Shown: one piece after another, positions 47,137-55,897 of the stretch
How the letters are laid out: the number at the start of each line of letters is the position of its first letter
Numbering within the stretch: the stretch's first letter is position 1
Origin: Aspidapion aeneum
Lineage: Eukaryota; Arthropoda; Insecta; Coleoptera; Brentidae
Length of the DNA stretch: 64,000 nt
Reading direction: 5' to 3'
Assembly (NCBI GenBank): GCA_963576565.1
Contig: OY755046.1
Coordinates: 74,141,719 to 74,205,718, forward strand
The notes under the pieces: generated by a model
The model's database searches: none
Told to the model about the DNA's origin: nothing
Seen by the model: only the letters and a program-made list of their open reading frames with translations
Made by a program: the position numbers and the translations under genes

Positions 47137-47286
47137 CAGTGGCGCACCCAGGAATATCTCTTGGGGGGGGGGGGGGGGCCCGAGGCCTCTTGGGGGGGGC
47201 CCGAACCCTCATAATGTCGAATTTTAAGACATTTTTTGTGTTTTTTCATGAAATATGGGCAAAATATGTAAAAAAATCCAAGGCTT
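47137..47286. mobile_element. hAT-type MITE, right end lost
   Basis: cagtggcgcacccaggaata and a G-run start a family member that stops at aaggctt and is followed directly by (GGTTC)n (47287-47306) instead of its right terminus. It lies inside repeat Z, with some Z sequence missing. Confidence 0.75.
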
Positions 47287-47306
47287 GGTTCGGTTCGGTT
47301 CGGTTC
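47287..47306. repeat. (GGTTC)n at the truncated MITE junction
   Basis: ggttcggttcggttcggttc replaces the expected right end of the MITE before repeat Z resumes. Confidence 0.85.
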
Positions 47307-47336
47307 ATAGAGTAGAGTTTTAGATAGGTCAAATAT

Positions 47337-48661
47337 TTTTTTATTTTTTTTTATTTGTCAAACACACTGTGTTTTTTTTATTACAATCTAGTCAGTAAGA
47401 CTAATTAGCAATTTTGTTTTAACTTAATTTACTAGAAAAGTCAGATTTAAACTTAGGGTTCACTCAACAGTTCTCCCCGCTTTGTTTAGTCTGTAACTCA
47501 CAATTGTGTTGTGTTTATAGCATTATTTTGTTTTATGTGTAATTCACTTAGTTTACTAGCTCAAACGGCTTCACTCTTTTTAGTCGTCGAACTAGCATAG
47601 TATTGTCTAGAAGCTGAATTGCTTCCACATTCACATGCCGATGGAGTCTATCTTCATGGCTTTTTGCGTACTTTTTTATAGTCTCTGCTACAGTTTCGAT
47701 TTTTAGATCTCGATGAAGGTCACTATTTCGAACGTACCAAGGTGCATTCACAATGTTTCTTAATACTTTATTTTGAAATCTCTGTACAACTAGAATGTTA
47801 CTCTCTTTAGCACAACCCCATAGTTGAATACCATATGTCCATACTGGTTTCAGTATTTGTCTATAAAGCAGTAACTTATTATGAATTGTTAAATTGGACT
47901 TCCTTCCAATTAGCCAGTTCATTTTTCTATACCTTATCTCAAGTTCTTCTTTTTTTTTCTTAACATGTGCTTTCCAGCGCAATTTGGCATCAAGTGTCAT
48001 ACCTAGATATTTTGCCTGATTCGAATATGGTACTGGAATGTTGTTAATTGTTATTTGTATGTGATTTATATTTTTGTTTGTAAAATCAACATGAATTGAT
48101 TTGGTTTCATTTAATTTTATTCGCCACTTTGTGGTCCAACTGTGAATTTGGGTGACTGCATCCTGAAGTTTTTCTATGCATTTTTCAATAGATTTTTCTA
48201 CCGTCAATAAACCAGTATCATCGGCAAATGTTGCTAAGTGACAATTTTCTGGCTTTGGGATATCACAAGTGAATAATAAGTATAGATAAGGGCCTAGTAC
48301 GCTACCCTGGGGCACGCCTGCTTAAATTTCTCTTAAATTTGAGTATGAGTCTTCCTGTTTTACTCTAAAATGTCTATCAGATATGTATGATTCCAAAATA
48401 TCCGAATATTGTTTTGGCAGAAACCGTTTTAGTTTAAAATTAAGGCCTTCATGCCACACTTTGTCAAATGCTTGTGCTACATCTAGAAAAACTGCAGAAC
48501 AAACTTTTCCCTCTTCTAGTGCTTTTTCTATTATATTAGTAATTCTGTGTACTTGATCTATCGTGGAATGCTTGTCTCGAAAACCAAATTGATGAGATGG
48601 AATAATTTCTTGTTTTTCTATGATGGGTTTTATTCTTTTAATCAATAATTTTTCATAGAGC
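47337..48661 (-). mobile_element. Jockey-like non-LTR retrotransposon, 5'-truncated
   Basis: A perfect 13-bp target duplication ATAGGTCAAATAT flanks it (47324-47336 and 48662-48674). The minus-strand 3' end is an A-rich tail (aaataaaaaaaaataaaaaa). The coding part is an RT domain through the C-terminus. Truncation begins inside the RT fingers (MLYEKLLIKRIKPIIEK). It inserted into repeat Z. Confidence 0.9.
47548..48661 (-). pseudogene. Jockey-like reverse transcriptase with one stop codon
   Basis: Minus-strand motifs in order: LLIKRIKPIIEKQEIIPSHQ, FGFRDKHSTIDQVHRI, AVFLDVAQAFDKVWHEGLNF (motif A), GVPQGSVLGPYLYLLFTCDI (motif B), LATFADDTGLL (motif C with catalytic aspartates), WRIKLNETKSIHVDF and YLGMTLDAKLRWKAHV (D/E), KLLLYRQILKPVWTYGIQLW, and the end KRVKPFELVN. 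The GVPQGSVLGP-FADDT set is typical of Jockey-clade elements of insects. A single in-frame stop sits between REI and AGVPQG (about 48319). Both halves are in the same frame, so one substitution separates it from an open frame. The endonuclease, ORF1 and start are missing. Confidence 0.85.
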
Positions 48662-48735
48662 ATAGGTCAAATATGAGTTGAAATGTTTCAAGAAAAGATG
48701 GTACAGCAAATTTCGCGAACTTGTCGGGGCATTGC

Positions 48736-49817
48736 CGTCCCCCCTGGATCCGTCACTGTTGGTAACTGATTGTTTTACTTTATTTATTTGCCATCATAAT
48801 AAACCTGAGAAATGAGCAGCTCCATCGTTTTTGCATTTTGATTAAACTGTCATCACGAGGGTTTGGGGGGTGGGGTGGTTGGGGGGGTTGGTTATTTACT
48901 TTCTGATTCGGTCGTCACACAATTTACTTACGGAAAATTGTCATCATAGGCGCACGCGAAGACTCTATTAATGAGAACGAGACGCGCGCCCGCCTACTCT
49001 GTATTTAAAATGTATTGAGTTAGATCAGTGCATCCCAAAAGTTTTACAAGCCCAAGAATCTTCCTCGTTTTATTTCTGATGAAAACAAAAATAAAATCCA
49101 TAAGAATACATTATTATTTATTATTTTTGTAATGTTTTTGCTCCCTTATTTGATAAACAATAAAAAGTAGTAGTCTTATTAGTACTGTGGGATAGGCTCT
49201 AGGTCTGACGACTAGGCACATGATGCGCCCTTTTCACCAACCCCCAGGCATCCCCCCTACTGCGTCCTTCCTTCATTGAGGAATCTGCCCGTCTTCCGTA
49301 CAATCGAGCCACCTCAGATTTAAAAGGTCCTCTGTCTCAAAGGCTTCTTCCTCTCACCTTGCCTCCTTGTATGCTTCACATGATGAGAGGAAATGCGCCG
49401 AGGTCCTCGTCCCAACATCGCTCACACGTCTCGTCCTGCTTCACTAAACAACAGAACTTTTGAGAACCACTGAAGCATGTTCCAGATACATTATACACCA
49501 ATCCCTTTATTTCTGGATTATTAAAATAAATTTCTATAATCCGATTCGAATAATGAGATCATTGACATATTTTATGGCTCACTGTAGTCCTGTGTGCGGG
49601 CACACAGACAGACAGATTTTGTACACATACGTTGAAGGCTTAGCCGTGATTATTTATCGTTTTTCTTGTAATTTTTTACCAAAACATCTAGGTAAATTTC
49701 TTCTTATTTTAAAATTCGCTGTAAGCACTATTTTTTTAAAACTAATATATGTGGATTTTTTTCTAAAACGTATTTATGGGGGATATACCTACCTCACGGA
49801 TATTTTAGTGGGACATA
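48736..49817. other. No clear gene; possible old LINE remnant
   Basis: Begins ccctggatccgtcactg (MITE-type end). Positions 49180-49440 on the minus strand can be read, with stops, as DETCERCWDEDLGAFPL and later pieces, vaguely like a Cys-rich LINE C-terminus; this is weak. A 126-codon frame at 49460-49840 has no motif and runs into the mariner terminus, so it is not called. Confidence 0.25.
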
Positions 49818-50676
49818 TACGAGGTATGGCTATTAAATAACGAGACTACACGCCTAGATGGCGCCCTAGACGAGTAGGGTAAAAAAAGAATAGTGCGTTG
49901 GGTATCTAGATTGTCTATGCACATCCCAAAACACGTTTCCGTCACTATTATAGTATTTGTGCAGTAGCGGTTTGAAACGAACGTGCTTTTTCTCGTGCCG
50001 AAAACAAGGAGCAACGATCAATCTCAAATTTCTCGTTAAATTGAAAAAAACTCCAACCGAGTGCTATAAATTCCTGCAAGAGGCCTATGGGGACAATTCT
50101 CTATCTCGTGCGTGTGTTTTTGAGTGGCGTAAGCGCTTTAGTGAGGGCCGAGAGACCACTGAAGATGACCAGCGCCCAGGTCGCCCTGTGACTGTTTTAA
50201 CTCCGGAAACAGTGACATTAACGGTATCGTGACAACTGAATGTGTTCCAGAGGGTCAGACTGTCAACCAGACTTACTATTTGTCAGTTTTGGCGACACTG
50301 CGAGAACAAGTTTGTAAAAAACGGCCCTGCCCATAACGCACTATCTGTGAAGCAGTATTTGGCCAGTAAGTGCACTCCAGTGCTCGAACACCCGCCGTAC
50401 TCACTAGATTTGGCACCGTGATAAAATCTGCTTTAAAAGGGACCCGATTTGAGTCGATGGAAGCGGTAAAGCAAAAAACGCCGGAGCTCATAAAGGCCCT
50501 CACCAAAGAAGACTTTTAGCACTGCTTCGATCAATGGAAAAAACGTATGGAAGGGTGTGTGGCGAGGGGAGGGTTCATTTCAAATATATTGAAGGGGAGC
50601 ATTCAAATTTAGAATAATTTTTATAATAAAACCCTTTTTCGTAAACAGTCTCATTTTTTAATAGCCGGACCTCGTA
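49818..50676 (+). mobile_element. Mariner element, internally deleted (859 bp)
   Basis: Inverted termini tacgaggtatggctattaaa and tttaatagccggacctcgta with a TA on each side (49816-49817 and 50677-50678), the Tc1/mariner signature. The transposase is present only as fragments. A typical mariner is about 1.3 kb, so roughly a third is missing. Confidence 0.88.
49990..50620 (+). pseudogene. Mariner transposase, deleted and frameshifted
   Basis: The plus strand encodes the N-terminal helix-turn-helix part: LVKLKKTPTECYKFLQEAYG, SLSRACVFEWRKRFSEGRE and EDDQRPGRPVTV. The following DNA jumps to HCENKFVKN, then the C-terminal pieces HNALSVKQYL and PPYSLDLAP (the last aspartate region of the DD34D triad), and RSMEKTYGRVCGEG near the end. 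Much of the catalytic domain is deleted, with stops after TLTVS (50230) and after DLAP. It cannot be active. Confidence 0.85.
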
Positions 50677-51221
50677 TATTTCTCTGGGATTTTGAAGATG
50701 GAACAAAAAAGTAAGTACGAAGAACAAAAACAATTATTTGTCTAATTAGTGTGCATACTGTAATATAGATATAAATATTGCTTTACAGCTTATCAAACTA
50801 CTTAAAAGTTTACAAAATAAAACAAATCAATTAGTCCAAAATCATATTTTCGGACTGAAAGGGTTAAGTTAATCCCCAAAAAATAATTAAATATTTAATA
50901 TTTTTTATACCTACTTACATTTAATTTTCTTCCCATGGTTCACAATATATGTTATCATCAGTAGATCATATCGTGGACTTGTAGAGCCATAGAGCCTCGT
51001 TTGGCACAAGAGCCATTGGGTGACATCTCCAACTGATTCTCTATACCTTAGCCGTAATAATATGTAGCTGTATATCTACCTCTAATGGCGTCCAACGTCT
51101 GTCAAACTGAATGATTTACAATTCTAACAAGTTACTTGCTAGCTATTGCATTTATTTCCATTAAAAAAGATCTACCTTTAGGTTTCGAAATTCAGATTTT
51201 TAAAGTTCCTATATGTTTATA
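50677..51221. other. No recognisable gene
   Basis: AT-rich spacer between the mariner and an RTE scrap. Confidence 0.35.
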
Positions 51222-51362
51222 AGATTTTCACAAAAACATTAACAGATAGACTAATAAAAAAATTTGACGGATATCAATCAAAGAAACAAGCAGGCCTCAG
51301 AAAAGGTTTCAGTACAGTTGACCACCTATTAACCATTAGAATTCTATATGATGTTTACTGAG
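51222..51362 (+). mobile_element. RTE-like RT scrap, a third family
   Basis: The plus strand reads YKIFTKTLTDRLIKKFDGYQ, then KKQAGLRKGFSTVDHLLTIR. This matches the RT region before motif A of insect RTE/Jockey-type elements (normally Q-A-G-F-R-x-G-x-S-T-x-D-H). It stops after ILYDVY and is different from families 1 and 2. Confidence 0.6.
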
Positions 51363-51376
51363 AAGAGACCAACTGT

Positions 51377-51543
51377 CATAGGCGTAGTCAGGGTCTTGCT
51401 TAGGGTGGGACAAAAAAGCAAAAAAAATTACAATCAAATATTTATTTCCCCTTTAATTCTTGTTTTACTAAATGAGCTAAAGCCAGGATGGGGCAGGTGA
51501 CAAGCCAGGGTGGGGCAAGTGCCCCACCCTGACTACGCCCATG
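51377..51543. mobile_element. hAT-type MITE, cataggcgtagtc family
   Basis: The termini cataggcgtagtcaggg and ccctgactacgcccatg are inverted. A perfect 8-bp duplication CCAACTGT lies at 51369-51376 and 51544-51551, and the second tandem unit (51868) shows the uninterrupted site. 167 bp, non-coding. Confidence 0.9.
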
Positions 51544-52000
51544 CCAACTGTCAAATTGCAGCTTTGGTCAGGGATGCCTCGGTTTTGAGGCTACTTTTTA
51601 CGTTGCGACGGAGACAGATATCATCTGCTCCCAGTTAGCATCCTGAGTTCTGGATTTTTTTAAAATTTGAAGAAAGTTCGCGAGGTAAAAATTCTTAGCG
51701 AAAAAGTTTCACGGGCAAGTCCAAAGAGGTAAAGGTAGCTCGGGGACGCGTTTCGGCCTCATTAGGCCTCATTCATCCCGAGCATAACCATAAAATGGGA
51801 GGAAATGAAATGATGGTTATGGTATCTGAAAAAGAAATATGAAATATGATGTTTACTGAGAAGAGATCAACTATCAATTTGCAGTTTTGGTCAGGGATGC
51901 CTCGGTTTTGAGGCTACTTTTGACGTTGCGACGGAGACAAATATCATCTGCTCCCAGTAAGCATCCTGAGCCCTGGATTTTTTTTTAATTTAAAAGGAGT

Positions 52001-52048
52001 AAGGTCACTATATCACGAAGTTAAGGAACTTCGTGATATAGTGACCTT
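52001..52048. repeat. Perfect 48-nt hairpin
   Basis: aaggtcactatatcacgaag plus tt is followed by a 4-nt aagg loop and its exact complement. The arms are 22 nt with no mismatch. It is absent from the homologous unit at about 51670. Confidence 0.95.
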
Positions 52049-52136
52049 AAGTTCACGAGGTAAAAACTCTTTTCCTACTTGCGTGCGTAAAAGTGCACTT
52101 TGAATGAACCGAAAGCCGTGAATTTTAGGCCTAATT

Positions 52137-52228
52137 AGACTTATTGACCCATTTATAAACTCAATTAAATTAAAAATGAGGCCTAATTAGACTTATTGAC
52201 CCATTTATAAACTCAATTAAATTAAAAA
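52137..52228. repeat. 42-bp tandem duplication
   Basis: aggcctaattagacttattg and the following sequence to aaattaaaaatg repeat exactly at 52137 and 52179. Confidence 0.9.
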
Positions 52229-52427
52229 TGAAAACAGAATTTGTTTTTTGCTGTTTTAATGTAAAAAATACCAAATATATTAAAATGTAAATCTAGCTTT
52301 TTATGCAACTAGGAAAAATTTGCTGCCGTCGCGTGCGTAAAAGTATCACTTTCCGCACTAGTTAGGTAAATAACTATAACGAAAAAGTTTCACGCCAAGT
52401 CCTCAGAGGTATAGGTAGCTCGGGGAC

Positions 52428-52770
52428 CTTTTTTTTTATTATGTCGGTTTAGAACGTTTTTCTACGTTGTCCGGCGCCTATTCTCCACTTCCTTCGATCC
52501 TGACAATCATCTTCTGTCAAATTTTTGGACTCATTGATCTTTTGATTGATTGTTGCCATTCTAGTTTCGGACGCCTTCTTTTTCTGCGCCCTATTGGTTG
52601 CCATTCTAGGACCTGCTTTCGTAATCTTTCGTTGTTCATCCGTTGTACATGGCCGTACCATATCAGTTGCCTTTTAGTGATGTCATCCGTTTTGCTTCCC
52701 ACGATTCCCATTCTTTCTTTTATCTCTGTCTGATCTGTTCTAGATATTCTCATTGATCTTCTTATTGCAG
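52428..52770 (-). mobile_element. RTE family-2 3' end fragment
   Basis: The minus strand reads MRISRTDQTEIKERMGIVGS, then TKRQLIWYGHVQRMNNERL, then VLEWQPIGRRKRRRPKLEWQ. It ends at AAACCGACATAATAAAAAAA. 5'-truncated at about 52770. Only short frames remain. Confidence 0.75.
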
Positions 52771-53180
52771 AATTTTCTTCAAATGTTTTTTTCTTGCATA
52801 AAGTTTTTTAAGCGAAAAGTATAAGATAGCGCGGTGTCTAATGCTTAGCTTGTAATGCTCGCGTATTATAATGATGAAGTATTTCCCTGTACAAGCCTGC
52901 AGAAGCTCTAATTACTCTATTAAATTATATCTCTTGTTCACCTGCCTACTCACATTCTGTCTCACTTTATTTGCGATTTTCCTGTAGTTACATATACCTT
53001 GTATATTTAAAGTTCATATTATACACAGAAAAAAATACCTATCAATTCAAAGTAAATTGCAATATTCGCAACAAAAGAAGATACGTTTTTCTTGAAATAT
53101 TTCATTCAGGGAAGGAAAACCAACTTTCTTAATAAAATACATTTTTGCAATTCAGGGACTAAAAACGCATTTTATTTTTA
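52771..53180. other. No recognisable gene; would be intron or 3' flank of the recombinase
   Basis: AT-rich. acacagaaaaaaatacctat near 53022 resembles the tail of a dispersed repeat also seen near 3875. Confidence 0.3.
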
Positions 53181-53250
53181 GGGACTAAAATAGTACTTTT
53201 TATCCCGGGGACTAAAATATTTTACTCCCGGGGACTAAAATATTTTAGTC
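53181..53250. promoter_or_regulatory. Cluster of gggactaaaa motifs in the putative intron
   Basis: Five gggactaaaa or ttagtccc words occur in about 100 bp (53155-53250), including agggactaaaatagtacttt followed by ttatccc. This is an inverted relative of gggataaaaagtatcacttt-agtccct in the upstream units at 54104, 54503 and 54890. Function unknown. Confidence 0.4.
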
Positions 53251-53369
53251 CCTGGACCCGAATTCATGGTTTTTTTTTGTACAAACTACGTAACCTGATA
53301 GCAACAAATGATATTTCGAATCAGTGACGTTAACATGGTTCAAAATAATGTAAAAACAGTTCACTTTAC

Positions 53370-53762
53370 CTTGATCATCAAATATTCTTGATTTGGTGCT
53401 TCCTGGAGGAACTGCTGGATATGATCCATGTCCAGTATTCGAGACTTCTTTGGGCGGTAGCCATCCCCATTTCTTTTCAAAAATGCCTTCAATTTTGAAT
53501 ATTTTCCAATGTCCAAACTTTTTTCAACGATCAGCTTTGATTTAATCATTGAATAATGTGACCAAACCGTTGAAGCCTTCAAATTTTTCGCATGATGGAA
53601 GAAATATGCAAGAAGTACCTTCTCCTGTGTAACATCAGCAACATCCTTAGCTTGACACCAATCCAGGAAATGTTTGTATTGTTTTTCATATATTTTCTCC
53701 GATTTAGCGGGCAGCAGTGCCTTCACTGCCTCTGCGGCAGCTGTATCAATATCAATATCCAT
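53370..53762 (-). CDS. Crypton-type tyrosine recombinase, first coding exon (core-binding domain)
   Basis: 131 codons from MDIDIDTAAAEAVKALLPAK, then KIYEKQYKHFLDWCQAK, TQEKVLLAYFFHHAKNLKAS, TVWSHYSMIKSKLIVEKSLD, YSKLKAFLKRNGDGYRPKKS and LDMDHIQQFLQEAPNQEYLM, ending IK. This is the N-terminal SAM-like core-binding domain of tyrosine recombinases, of the kind found in insect Crypton-related proteins. The catalytic domain (Arg...His-x-x-Arg...Tyr) is not in this exon. The end is a strong splice donor, ATCAAG|GTAAAG at 53370/53369, so the gene should continue downstream on the minus strand. An in-phase upstream extension to 53867 exists, but the start at 53762 gives the natural protein beginning. 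The frame is intact, so it may be a live element or a domesticated gene. Confidence 0.72.
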
Positions 53763-53943
53763 TTTTTTTACTTTTGGGAACGCACTAGCAAATCGCAGAA
53801 ATCTCCACGGCGTTGTTTGTATTTTAACAGTTATTTTATGGTACCTTGACAACACCCCGACAACCAAGTATTATCCAAGGCTATCTAAGAAATATCAACT
53901 GACTTAACGTCAGAGAATGAATGGTACTTTATTGGTTGTCACA

Positions 53944-53950
53944 TTTTATA
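53944..53950 (-). promoter_or_regulatory. TATA box of the recombinase gene
   Basis: TATAAAA on the minus strand in GGCCTATAAAATGTGAC, about 182 bp upstream of the start codon at 53762. It adjoins the first of the three upstream repeat units, and ccaatca at 53953 (+) is a CCAAT-type word. Confidence 0.5.
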
Positions 53951-54040
53951 GGCCAATCAATAGTGCAGTGGAGATGACTTTCTTTTCAAAAAATTTAATT
54001 AAAAATTTGAATGAAACTATGCCCAGAATTGCAAAAAATA

Positions 54041-54140
54041 GTATATATACCACTTGATTAAAGTGTCTTTTTATCCCTCAGCGAATTGTATACATTTCGC
54101 CTCGGGATAAAAAGTATCACTTTAGTCCCTGGGTATATAA
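54041..54140. repeat. Long palindrome in upstream unit 1
   Basis: gtatatataccacttgatta, aagtgtctttttatccctca and gcgaattgta pair, with few mismatches, with tacatttcgcctcgggataa, aaagtatcactttagtccct and gggtatataa; the centre is at 54090/54091. Its counterparts are 54411-54523 and 54803-54926. Confidence 0.85.
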
Positions 54141-54410
54141 TGTACTATTGTTTCGTTTTAAGAAAATCAGACTTCTTTTAAGACATTTCTTTAGACATAT
54201 TAAAAAACTGTTTGCGTTGACTTAGCTAAACCAGTCAATTCAGGTTGTTCTTGTTGACGAAGTTATACAATATAATCAGTGGCGCACCCACGAATATGTC
54301 TTGGGGGGGCCGAGACCCCATGGCCAATCAATAGTGCAGTGAGATGACTTTCTTTTCGAAAAATTTAATTAAAAATTTGAATGAAACTATGCCCAGAATG
54401 GCAAAAAATA

Positions 54411-54523
54411 GTATATATACCACTTGACTAAAATGTCTTTTTATCCCTCAGCGAATTGTAGCCCTCCCTGCGGTCGGGCTACAAACATTTCGCCTCGCGA
54501 TAAAAAGTATCACTTTAGTCCCT
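54411..54523. repeat. Long palindrome in upstream unit 2, enlarged centre
   Basis: As in unit 1, but the centre reads ttgtagccctccctgcggtc then gggctacaa, itself an inverted repeat (TTGTAGCCC/GGGCTACAA, 11-nt loop). Confidence 0.85.
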
Positions 54524-54802
54524 GAGTATATAATGTACTATTGTTTCGTTTTAAGAAAATCAGACTTCTTTTAAGACATTTCTTTAGACATATTAAAAAA
54601 CTGTTTGCGTTGACTTAGCTAAACCAGTCAATTCAGGTTGTTCTTGTTGACGAAGTTATACAATATAATCAGTGGCGCACCCACGAATATGTCTTGGGGG
54701 GGCCGAGACCCCATGGCCAATCAATAGTGCAGTGAGATGACTTTCTTTTCGAAAAATTTAATTAAAAATTTGAATGAAACTATGCCCAGAATTGCAAAAA
54801 AT

Positions 54803-54926
54803 AGTATATATACCACTTGACTAAAGTGTCTTTTTATCCCTCAGCGAATTGTAGCCCTCCCTGCGGTCGGGCTACAAACATTTCGCCTCGCGATAAAAAG
54901 TATCACTTTAGTCCCTGGGTATATAA
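54803..54926. repeat. Long palindrome in upstream unit 3, enlarged centre
   Basis: Same architecture and centre as unit 2, with only minor base changes from it. Confidence 0.85.
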
Positions 54927-55161
54927 TGTACTATTGTTTCGTTTTAAGAAAATCGGACTTCTTTTAAGACATTTCTTTAGACATATTAAAAAACTGTTTG
55001 CGTTGACTTAGCTAAACCAGTCAATTCAGGTTGTTCTTGTTGACGAAGTTATACAATATAATCAGTGGCGCATCCACGAATATGTCTTGGGGGGGCCGAG
55101 ACCCCTGGGTGCGCCCATGATATTGTTACAAATTTAAGTTATTTAAATTTTATAATTGGAA

Positions 55162-55167
55162 TTTATT
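55162..55167 (-). promoter_or_regulatory. Possible polyadenylation signal AATAAA for the TUG ORF
   Basis: AATAAA on the minus strand, about 32 nt after the TAG stop at 55199. Confidence 0.45.
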
Positions 55168-55198
55168 TAGGTTTAGTGTAGTATTAGGTTGATTTATC

Positions 55199-55897
55199 CT
55201 AAGGTTGTATTTGGTTTTGGTCTTCGATTGAAGGATTTGGTTGAGGATTTTGCTGTTGGCCTTCGTTGGTGGGCGGCGGAGATTTTCTTTGCTCTTGAGA
55301 TGGCACCAAAGTCTCCTTATTATCTTCCAAAGGCTGAAACTTCCTAATATAAGGTTTCTCTTCAACAGGTTTGGAAGGCAGTGGTGCAGAAACGTTAGCT
55401 TGCTGTTTTAACAATTCTGGGTCTCGATTAAGCACCCTAATCATGGCTCTGCCACCCGTTAATCCTAAACTTCTTAACGTACAGTTTTCTAGTTCTTTTC
55501 CGTATATTTCCCGTCTGGTGTAGATGACAATCGGATGTTTGCCAGCGGTCAGGCATTGTGGACAAACCTTATTTAAAATGTTTAAAAGAGTGTCATTAGG
55601 ACTAAAAGTATCTGTAACCCTTGAACCATCTTCCAAATTAACAGCTAAAGTGATATTGGACTCGATTCTATTTCTCGGTTCTGGTGCCAATTCCAGTTGA
55701 GCATTGTTTGGCAGTCCAGAGAATCGAAAAGTGTTTTTAGTGTCAATCACTTTATTATGGTGTTTGACATTGTACTCTTCAGGTGCCAAGCCCTGTTTGC
55801 GGCAGACTTCTTCCAGGATCTGTAAAATAGTTGTATTTGGGGTACATTTTACAGTTTGTCTTCGCCCATTTGGTGCCAGAACTGTCACACAAGACAT
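55199..55897 (-). CDS. TUG (ASPSCR1-like) N-terminal half: UBL domains and linker
   Basis: The 232-residue product starts MSCVTVLAPNGRRQTVKCTP. TUG tethers GLUT4-type vesicles and helps disassemble p97/VCP hexamers. Residues about 1-75 form the TUG ubiquitin-like domain (LAPEEYNVKHHNKVID...LPNNAQLELAP). Residues about 82-165 form a second ubiquitin-like/ubiquitin-associated region (NITLAVNLEDGSRVTDTFSP, VIYTRREIYGKELENCTLRS, LGLTGGRAMIRVL). Then comes a Pro/Gln-rich linker. The C-terminal UBX domain that binds p97 is absent: the frame stops at QNQIQP, about half the usual length of roughly 500 residues, with no good splice donor before the stop and an AATAAA 32 nt beyond. Either a short isoform or 3'-truncated gene, or the true donor is cryptic. 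The start has an upstream stop in frame and fits the conserved N-terminus. Confidence 0.85.
   Translation of the reverse strand: MSCVTVLAPNGRRQTVKCTPNTTILQILEEVCRKQGLAPEEYNVKHHNKVIDTKNTFRFSGLPNNAQLELAPEPRNRIESNITLAVNLEDGSRVTDTFSPNDTLLNILNKVCPQCLTAGKHPIVIYTRREIYGKELENCTLRSLGLTGGRAMIRVLNRDPELLKQQANVSAPLPSKPVEEKPYIRKFQPLEDNKETLVPSQEQRKSPPPTNEGQQQNPQPNPSIEDQNQIQP

Larger units (their letters stand above)
44790..48735 (+). mobile_element. Repeat Z, copy 4, shattered by four insertions
   Basis: Collinear Z pieces lie at 44790-44872, 45647-45787, 47091-47136, 47302-47336 and 48662-48735 (ggggaggggagtaaac..., tggtcataatttc...actactttatgg, ggggttgttaactc..., gagttttagataggtcaaat, aaatatgagttgaaatgttt). 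The order is the same as in intact Z at 61550-61917. The gaps hold RTE copy 4, a foldback element, a hAT-type MITE and a Jockey-like element. Confidence 0.8.
51349..52400. repeat. Tandem duplication, about 325-bp unit, two copies
   Basis: gatgtttactgagaagagac and the following ttggtcagggatgcctcggt, tgaggctactttt and gcgacggagacagatatcat occur from 51350 and again from 51849. Copy 1 is lengthened by the MITE at 51377-51543; copy 2 by the perfect hairpin at 52001-52048. Confidence 0.7.
53951..55105. repeat. Triplicated upstream unit, 371/393/391 bp
   Basis: ggccaatcaatagtgcagtg starts units at 53951, 54322 and 54715. Each contains tgcccagaattgcaaaaaat (unit 2: aatggcaa), a roughly 100-bp palindrome, agaaaatcagacttctttta, gttgttcttgttgacgaagt, and ends in a hAT-type MITE left half (cagtggcgcacccacgaata, ggggccgagacccc). 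Units 2 and 3 have an extra ~24 bp at the palindrome centre. The last unit ends against the MITE right end, tgggtgcgcccatg (55106-55119). Confidence 0.9.

Noticed and set aside
53763..53867. N-terminal extension of the recombinase frame
   Set aside because: The extra 35 residues have no family resemblance, and M at 53762 begins the natural protein; a 5' UTR is more likely.
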